From: Posidonia oceanica | Lineage: Eukaryota; Streptophyta; Magnoliopsida; Alismatales; Posidoniaceae | Assembly: GCA_037176725.1 (NCBI GenBank) | Contig: JAZBRS010000026.1 | Span: 98,625,501-98,689,500 of the forward strand | DNA: 64,000 bases | Direction: 5' to 3' | Shown here: one piece after another, positions 57,438-64,000 of the stretch | How positions within the stretch are numbered: the stretch's first letter is position 1 | Layout of the letters: the number at the start of each line of letters is the position of its first letter | Program-made: the position numbers and the translations under genes | The notes under the pieces: generated by a model | Told to the model about the DNA's origin: nothing | Databases searched by the model: none | What the model saw: the letters and a program-made list of their open reading frames with translations, nothing else

Positions 57438-60400
57438 AAAATGCAATTTTGAAAAACTCTTAGGTCTAAAAAGCAACTTTTCCAGAAAACAGGGTTTTGG
57501 GGAGTCTGAGAATGTAAGTGGAGGGCCTACATGCAATTTTGCAAACATAGGGGCTAAAACGCAATTTTATGGGCAAAACAGGCATTTTACATGAGTTTAT
57601 AAGGATGCAAAGGACCTATGTGTCATTTTGAAATCATGCAAGGTCGAAAATGCAATTTAATATGCAAAATATGCTCTGAAATCATGGTCTGTGGACTGAT
57701 ATGCAATTTTTAAAAGATGCAGGGGGAAAAATGCAATTTAATAAGCTAAAATGCATGCAGAAAGGCTACTGTGCATTTAAATGGATCTGTATGCAAAAAT
57801 GAGAAAGTAGAAGGTAAAATATGCAATGCATCAACCAAAAATTGAAATCAGAACCTAAGTTACTACAGTGCATGGGATTTAAATGCAAAAACAGTAAAGC
57901 ACAGGAATACAGAATGCAATATGATATGGTAAACTTGATGCATTTAAATTAAATGATCTACTGCAGGACTAGGATGCAATAATGGAAAATAGAAGGGCTA
58001 AAGCACAAATATTTATAACTAAACAGCACAGTAAAAGGACTGGAATATAAATAAAGAAAAACAGAAACATTTAATGCAATTTAGCATGATTTTAATTCAA
58101 AAATGCAGCAGATTAAATGAAATAAGGACTGAAACGCAAAATAATGAAAACTTAGACCAAACATGCAATATTTACTAGCAAACTATACAAATGGAAAAAT
58201 AAATGAACAGTAAACGGCTGACGGCCGTGGGCACTGTAGCAGCAAGCTGCCAGCGCCCGCGACCGCTGGCACAGGGGTGCTGGAGACGTGCTGTCCGGTG
58301 GGGGAGGTGCTCCCGGTGCTGACGGAGATCGGGCAGCGATCGGCGGAGGACAACGCGGCCTGGAACGGACTGGAACGGTCGCCGGAGCTCTACAGAGGTT
58401 CAGGAGCTTGGTCCGACCGTTCGACGCAGCGACGCTGCGTCCTGAGGGCCGGAGGAGCTTCCTGAGGTCCGTGCGGAGCTGAGGGGATCGCCGGGGTCGC
58501 GTTCCGCTGGCTGGAAAATTGCGATGACCGGAGAACTGTGCCAGAGAAGACGACCTGACCGGGGGCTGGACTCGGAGCAGGAGGGCCGGAATCCTACTTC
58601 TAAGGGGCGGAAAAGCAGCACGGGAAGAAAAGAAGACTAAAGGAGCAGAGAATCACCTGGCTCCGCGTCTGAGTCATCCTCCCGACCTCAGCAGCTTCAG
58701 CAGTCGTCGGCGGAGGTCGTCCGGTCGCTGCGGTGATCGTTAGCTGCTCGTGAAGGTCGGAGCGGCTTCAGGACATGCTTCCGGTGCTTCTCGATCGATC
58801 GGACGCGAGCTTCGAAGCTTAGCTGAAGATTCAGAGTTTTTGGGTTCACAGAATGTTGCCGGAGGTGGGGGAGAATGTTTGCTGCTCGTCGGACCTGATG
58901 GAGCCCTCCGGGAGGTTGCTGGAAGTTCGGGGAGGCTTGCTGGATAGCTGGGTTGCAGTTCCGGAGAGTGTGGAGGAGATTTGGAAGTTGGGCTGATTTC
59001 TGGTCTGAAGTTGGGACAGGTGTTTGTAGTGTAGCTTTCAGTCTGTGGTAGGGGAGAGGGCTGAAGGTTAAGTGTTTCTGGAAGGTGGAGGTTTGGTGAT
59101 TATCTGGGAGGAATCTGGGATGAAGTAGTGCGCTGTGGTGAAGGCAATTGCAGAGTGGGTTGTGTTGGGTTTACAGGTGGACTGTCGGGTGATCTAGGGT
59201 GGATTTAGTGGTGGAATGGCAGTGAAATGGTGAAGAGAGGATGCAGGGTTGCTGGGTGAGTTTGGGGGAACAATTGGGAGAGAGATGAAGGCTCGGAAGG
59301 GTGTTGTGTTGCTGGAAAAGGAAGAGGATGGTCTGGTGGGGATTTCAGAGGGAAAAGGAGAAGGATTGGGTGTGGGAATGCTCTGGGATTGGGATCTCTC
59401 TCCGAGATGCCAAGGACTCTCAAGCTCTGCTCTCTCTTAGGCTCTTCTCTCTGGGAATTGAAGGATGCAGAGGAGGACAAAGGAGGTCATTTCAGGTGGG
59501 GAGAATGCTGTGGAATTGCTCTCTCAGGTTGCTCCTTCTTTCTCGGATGACAAAAAGCTGTCTGAAGGAGGAAGAAGGAGGAGGGGTTTTGTTCGAGCGG
59601 GAGCACTCGAATGCCATTGCAGGAGGCTGGATTGGGAAGGTAAGTTTGCAGGAGATTGGCGGCAACGGCAAGAAGTTGGCAGTTGTGGCAACGAGGAATA
59701 GGCCGGCGAGAGGCGTGGGCTAGGGGGCTGTAAACGCCAAAAGGTGGAGCGAAGGTAGAGGAAGTGCTGCAACGGGCGGCCAGCTGTGAGAGGGTGTGTC
59801 TGCAGAGGAAACGAGGACTGAAAATGGCAGACGGTTGCAGAAGGTGGAAGAGGAGGTACTGTGCGGAGGGAAGGAGGAAGAAGAGAGCTACATCGTGGGC
59901 TGGGCCGCGGATTTGAAAAAAAAGAAAAAAAGAAAGGAAACGGGCTGACGGGCCCAGCAGAGAGAAAAAGGAAAAAGGATAAGAGGAGGAAGAGAAATGG
60001 AGGAGAAGAAAGGGGAGAAATAAATTAGGAAAAATAAAATAAAATAAAAATAAGCAAAATGTTAGTGTGATTGTGTTGTAGGTTAGGGTCTTGATTACAT
60101 TTTTTAATGACTGTTTTTAGGTTAATTAGTGTGGTTTAAAGGGGTTTTGGGCTTGATTAGGGTTTTAGGGTTTCTTTTGTTTTTTAATTCATTTTCCACT
60201 TGATTAAGTGTTGTTAAGTCTTTTTTAAATTGTTCTTAAAATTGTGTTTTTCTTGTTAAGCATTTAGGATATTAATTAGGATTTTTAGGATTTATTTTCG
60301 TATTAATTGGAATGGGTTTTGGGCTTTTAGTTTTAGTCTTTTAGGGTTTTCTTTTCTTAAGTCTTTTGGGATTAGGTTTTTGATTTTTATTTGTTGATTT

Positions 60401-61527
60401 TTCTTGATGTTTTTTAATTGGGTTTCTTAAGTCTTTTAAGTCTTTTTAATGTGTTCTTCATTTTCTTTTTAATTAAGTCCTTAGGTTGTTTTTTTCCTTA
60501 GGTTTGTTAGGTTAGGCTTTTTCTTTCATTAATTATTTATCCTAGTGTTTTTGATTGTTTTACTTCTTTTTAGGGTTTGTTTTTTAATTCTTTTGATAGA
60601 GTTTTCACTTTAGGTTGCTTTTGATTTTATTTCAGTTTTTTCTTTGATCTTACAGTATTTTCTTTTAGTTTGTTTTGCATCTTTTAGTTTGCATGCTTGA
60701 TTTTCTTTTTAGCTTGATTTAATTAGGTTTAAGTTTTTAATTGTTTGTTTAATGTTTTTAAATTGTTTTTCTTAGAGTTCTGATTTGTTTCTCTTATGTT
60801 TTGGAGTTTTATAGATTTTTAGGGCTTTTTATGGATTTTAGCAAAAGAAAGAAAAGGAAAAGAGAAGGAGGAAGGAAATGGAAGAAGGGAGAAATAAAAG
60901 GGAAAGAGATGAGTTGGAGGAAAATGATTTTTTAAAATTCAGGGAAAAAGCTAAAAATAAAGTAAAAAAAGGAATAAGATAGAGAAGGGATAGAAGCACA
61001 AAGAGGGCCCACAGCCAGGCAGGAAAAAGGACAAGAAGGGGATGAAAAGAGAGATGATAATCAGGAGAGAGAGAGGAGAGAGAAAATGATAATCCCAGAG
61101 AGAGAAAACGATAATTTGGCCAAAAGGGAGGCTTAGGAGTCTTGGAATGGGATGAAAGTTGGAGAGTGGGTAGTCTAGGGTTTCTAGAGCTGGTTCTAAG
61201 GTTTTGGTTTGATTCCAAGGAGGTTTTGGAGGGGTTTCAAGGTGTAGAAAAAAGGGAGTTTTACCTAGGTTTTCTAGGGTTTTTGGGAATGGTCTTGGTT
61301 TGAGAATTTCTAAGTTCTTGGGTAGGTTTGCTAAGTGGGTGTTGGTGGGTTTTCCTATGGATTTTGGTCAGGTTTTGAGTTTGGGGAGAGGGGTAAAGGC
61401 TTAGGTCAAGTTTGCTTGGTTTTGAAGGGTAAAGAAGAGGGTTAGGGTTTGGTTTGGGTTAGGGTTTGAGTCCAGCAATCACTAGGAGGGCTCCAAAGTC
61501 CAAGCCTGCCAAGATGGGGTGTCAACA
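57433..61527 (-). repeat. Solo LTR C, piece right of element B
   Basis: Starts with the B target duplicate CAAGC and ends GATGGGGTGTCAACA, the family LTR start in reverse. Together with 27779-29844 it gives an LTR of about 6.16 kb. GC-rich block at 58200-59900, A/T-rich block with telobox complements at 60060-60800. Clearly diverged from A and B along its length. Confidence 0.9.
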
Positions 61528-61532
61528 GTATC
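61528..61532. other. Right target-site duplication of solo LTR C (GTATC)
   Basis: Matches 27774-27778. Confidence 0.9.
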
Positions 61533-61832
61533 CAACTCAGTTTCCTTCCATATTAGCCCAAACTTTCTTTATTTGGCCAAATACGAAATCTGTGTTTTTG
61601 CCTTCTTTAGACTCTGTTAACCGGTCAAGGCAATTAACACTAGTTTAGTGACACTTAGTCAAGTTTTAATTGGGGAATATTCCTTTATCCTGGCAGCTGT
61701 ACCTCGGAGGTCGTTATATGTTGGGATTCCAGCGTATAACGTTATACGCTGGGATTCCAGCGTATAACACCTCTGAAACAGGTAATTTTGCTGACTTGGC
61801 CTTTGTATCCATATTTGTTCCTTCCCTGCTTC

Positions 61833-61839
61833 TATAAAA
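61833..61839 (+). promoter_or_regulatory. TATA box of element D LTR
   Basis: TATAAAA within CTTCTATAAAAGTAGGG, on the same strand as D and in the later part of its LTR, as expected for the U3 promoter. Transcription would start about 30 bases downstream. Confidence 0.65.
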
Positions 61840-62204
61840 GTAGGGTTACCGCCATAGCCATAAGGGACAGCAATTTGAGGATGGTGGAGACAGAAATTGG
61901 AGACGGTTGGGACACGAATTTGAATTAGGAGGGAATTGTAGAGGAACTTTTGAGAGAAAATTGAAAGAGTTTTGAGAGAGCTTGAGTCTTCTTCCATCTC
62001 CAACCATGCCAACGACATATTGCATTTCTTAAATAAACAAAGGGGGTTTTCTTTTTATTTTTGCAAATCGCATTGCATTTCAGATATTGTTGTTGCTAGG
62101 CATTCATACATAGTTGCAGTAGGGGGGATAAAATCCCTTGGGTAAGTATTTTTCTTTGTTTATTTCATGTTTGCTTATTTATTTATCTTGAACCGCTTAC
62201 TACA

Positions 62205-62490
62205 CTATCTAATCCACATCTTTAAATCTATTTTACAAGGAGGAAGAAGAAGAAGAAGAGACTCACCAAGCACGGGCACCCATGGGCAACGCCAGCGTTG
62301 TCCCAAGGTAGCCGAACCCACACCCCACATCTCCCAAGGCATCTCGAGGGCCGGCGAAAGCAAACCTAGAGTGGCGATCACACCAATTCCATCACCTGTG
62401 GAGTGATGGAGTTGGATGCAAAAAGGGGGCACCGAGAAAGCACAAATAGACCAAAACAAGCGTTTCTCCTCCAAAACCACATATCCACAC
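62205..62490. other. Unassigned sequence between elements D and E
   Basis: Contains a GAAGAAGAAGAAGAAGAG run and GC-moderate unique sequence. No gene or known repeat is recognised. Confidence 0.4.
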
Positions 62491-63656
62491 CTGTCGTCAG
62501 CCTGAAGCTGAGCAAGGTCTTCGCAATATGCCCTCAGATGCATGATGGGGTAGCCTCTACCATTGTACTTTTCGAACTCTAGGATGCAGAAGTTCGAAGG
62601 GAGTGTGGCCTCTAGGAAGTAGCAGAGGCCCCGGAATTGGTAGGACTGGTGATCTGTGCCTTGCACTTGACGAAGTGCTCTCTCCAGATCACCCATCCTG
62701 GCAAGGAGAGCGTCTGAAGTTGCTGCTAGTGATGATTGTGCAGCTAAGGCAGGGACAGCGTATGCTGTATGGGTCACGTGAAAGCGCTCCACCAGATCCA
62801 CCATCACACCACCTGGTGTCGAGGCTTGGGGGCCAGCATACCCGTGCGATTGTGAGTAGTGTTGTGGGATGCATGCAGGGGTCTAAACCTGATGCAAATG
62901 GGGTGAATAGATAGTATGTTGTGTAGTATAAGGTGTAGTGCGTGGGAGCAGCAGCTGTTGCACCGGCATGGTCCCGGGCAACGGGTTTTGAGGGTGCTGT
63001 GCTCCTGCCAATCCACGAGACTGGCTACCATGCAATGGAGTAGCATGTAGTGGATAGTGCTGTGTTGATGTAGGAGGCAGAAAAAGCGCCCGCATCACCG
63101 AAGCTGTGAGGAGTTGGGGCGATGGCAAAGGCAGAAATGCAGTGTGATGAGCCTACAGAGCTATGGTGGGCTGCACTTAAACCTCAAGGGTTGGAGGGAG
63201 GGGGCAGATCGTAATCGGGTCGAGTGCAAAAGCCATGTCTCGCAACCTTTCGGCCTTAGCCAACAGGCGTCGTGCTTGCGAGGTAGGCGATTCGTTGACC
63301 GACGGGCCGGGGCACAAAGGGGTGCTCGCCAAAGGGGGCACGAAAACAGAGGAGTCAAAAGGGGGAGACCCTATTACAGAAACAGCCACAAACGACTGGA
63401 TTCCCGAGATGGGAAGGCCCTGGTATGGGACAGAACATGACGCTCCTGAAGCCTAAGTGGCGATCACCGTGGTTGCTTCGGTGACAAGCTCCAGATCGAC
63501 TTGGGGCTGCCCTTGTTCCAAATAAAGGGGTTGGGAGGTCTCCCGCACCAAAAGGGGCGAAGAGATGGCAGATGTCAAAGCAAAGGAAGGAGAGACCGAA
63601 GTCGGTATCTCCTCTGACGCCAAAGAGGAAGAAGGCTCGCAGGTATGCTGGGCCAT
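62491..63656 (-). pseudogene. gag: Gag fragment of element E
   Basis: Starts at ATG 63656-63654 (MAQHTCEPSSS, compare MAQYVSEP in B). Pro/Ser/Gln-rich N-terminal part, then ERALRQVQGTDHQSYQFRGL and EFEKYNGRGYPIMHLRAYC, ending at LQADDR. Several stops and frame changes interrupt it, and the second half of the Gag domain and everything after it are missing. Confidence 0.78.
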
Positions 63657-64000
63657 AACGGATAGCGAGCGAGTGCGCATGGGTCTGCAGCTGGAAGCAG
63701 AGACACGAGACCTAAGACGAGCTATTGTCGAACGCGACGGATAGCTCGAAAACGAGAAGGAGGGACGCTCGAGGTCCTGGCAGAGGATCTCGCACCTACG
63801 TGAGAAGACAACTGAGGCACTAGAAGATGGATGTAAAACAAGTTATAAGGGTGGCATGAATGGCACACGTGCAAAATGAATGCCTTATTATGCACTCTCA
63901 CCATGCATGTCCTGAGTAGGTGGCCGACTCGAACTCACTCATGGGTAATGGGTTTATTGATAGACTCTAGGCTAGAAAAGTTGGTCCCCCATCTAAATCT
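63657..64000 (-). other. Leader of element E
   Basis: Diverged copy of the A/B leader; CTAGAAAAGTTGGTCCCCCA near 63975 corresponds to TCAGAAAAGTAGGTTCCCTG in B (50660). Confidence 0.6.

Larger units (their letters stand above)
61528..62204 (+). repeat. Element D 3' LTR, right piece (end tentative)
   Basis: Begins with the C target duplicate GTATC and continues the palindromic repeat of the left piece; 61729-61752 is a perfect 24-bp palindrome containing AGCGTATAACGTTATACGCT. A TATA box lies at 61833. I place the end at CTACA (62200-62204) because it mirrors the TGTAG start, giving an LTR of about 920 bp. Another possible end is ..TTTTACA at 62237. Confidence 0.6.
62491..64000 (-). mobile_element. 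Element E: diverged relative of A/B, 5' gag and leader fragment
   Basis: On the - strand, leader and Gag N-terminal region collinear with A and B but well diverged. Homology stops abruptly at about 62491 inside the Gag domain, at LQADDR. The 5' LTR would lie beyond the right window edge. It is either a truncated element or the sequence that D landed in. Confidence 0.75.

Noticed and set aside
1..64000. Host protein-coding genes, tRNA or rRNA genes
   Set aside because: Every long frame with recognisable domains belongs to a retrotransposon, and I saw no tRNA cloverleaf or rRNA sequence. A small or intron-rich gene in 61533-62490 cannot be fully excluded.

Overview
This window is plant nuclear DNA made almost entirely of nested Ty3/gypsy LTR retrotransposons. 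No host gene was recognised. Evidence for a plant: Tat-clade polyproteins (Gag, protease, G-patch, RT, a second archaeal-type RNase H, integrase), a plant-mobile-domain-like accessory ORF, AAACCCTAA telobox words in the LTRs, and stop codons dominated by CAG to TAG changes as expected from CHG methylation. The size of the nest suggests a large, repeat-rich angiosperm genome. I cannot name the species.

Layout. Element A (+ strand, 1-22292) has a left-truncated 5' LTR (1-3459), a 13.0 kb internal region and a complete 5.8 kb 3' LTR (16470-22292). It lies inside element D (+ strand), a degenerate element whose gag frame, integrase tail, 3' noncoding repeats, polypurine tract and 3' LTR start occupy 22293-27778. 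The D LTR is split by element C, a solo LTR on the - strand (27779-29844 plus 57433-61527, TSD GTATC on both sides). C is split by element B, a complete 27.6 kb element on the - strand (29845-57432, TSD CAAGC on both sides). The D LTR resumes at 61528 and probably ends near 62204. From about 62491 to the right edge there is a - strand gag and leader fragment of a diverged relative, element E. Insertion order: D first, then A and C, then B into C.

A, B and C are one family with unusually long LTRs (5.8-6.2 kb). Gene order is 5' LTR, PBS, leader, Gag, protease, G-patch, RT, degenerate RNase H, second RNase H, integrase, a sense-strand accessory ORF, a repeat-rich 3' region, PPT and 3' LTR. A has lost about 2.9 kb (RT, both RNases H and the N-terminal half of integrase), so it is non-autonomous. 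B keeps every domain, but its polyprotein frame is broken by several stops and one frameshift. Only its integrase segment is fully open. The only other long intact frame is the accessory ORF of A.

The most unusual features are structural. (1) The 3' region holds an array of short inverted repeats whose two arms change together (GATAG/CTATC, GACAG/CTGTC, GGTAG/CTACC). (2) A two-part inverted repeat places the PPT in an internal loop and uses the first bases of the LTR as one arm. Both are present in A and B. D carries a different set, palindromes centred on AACGTT in its LTR and 3' end.
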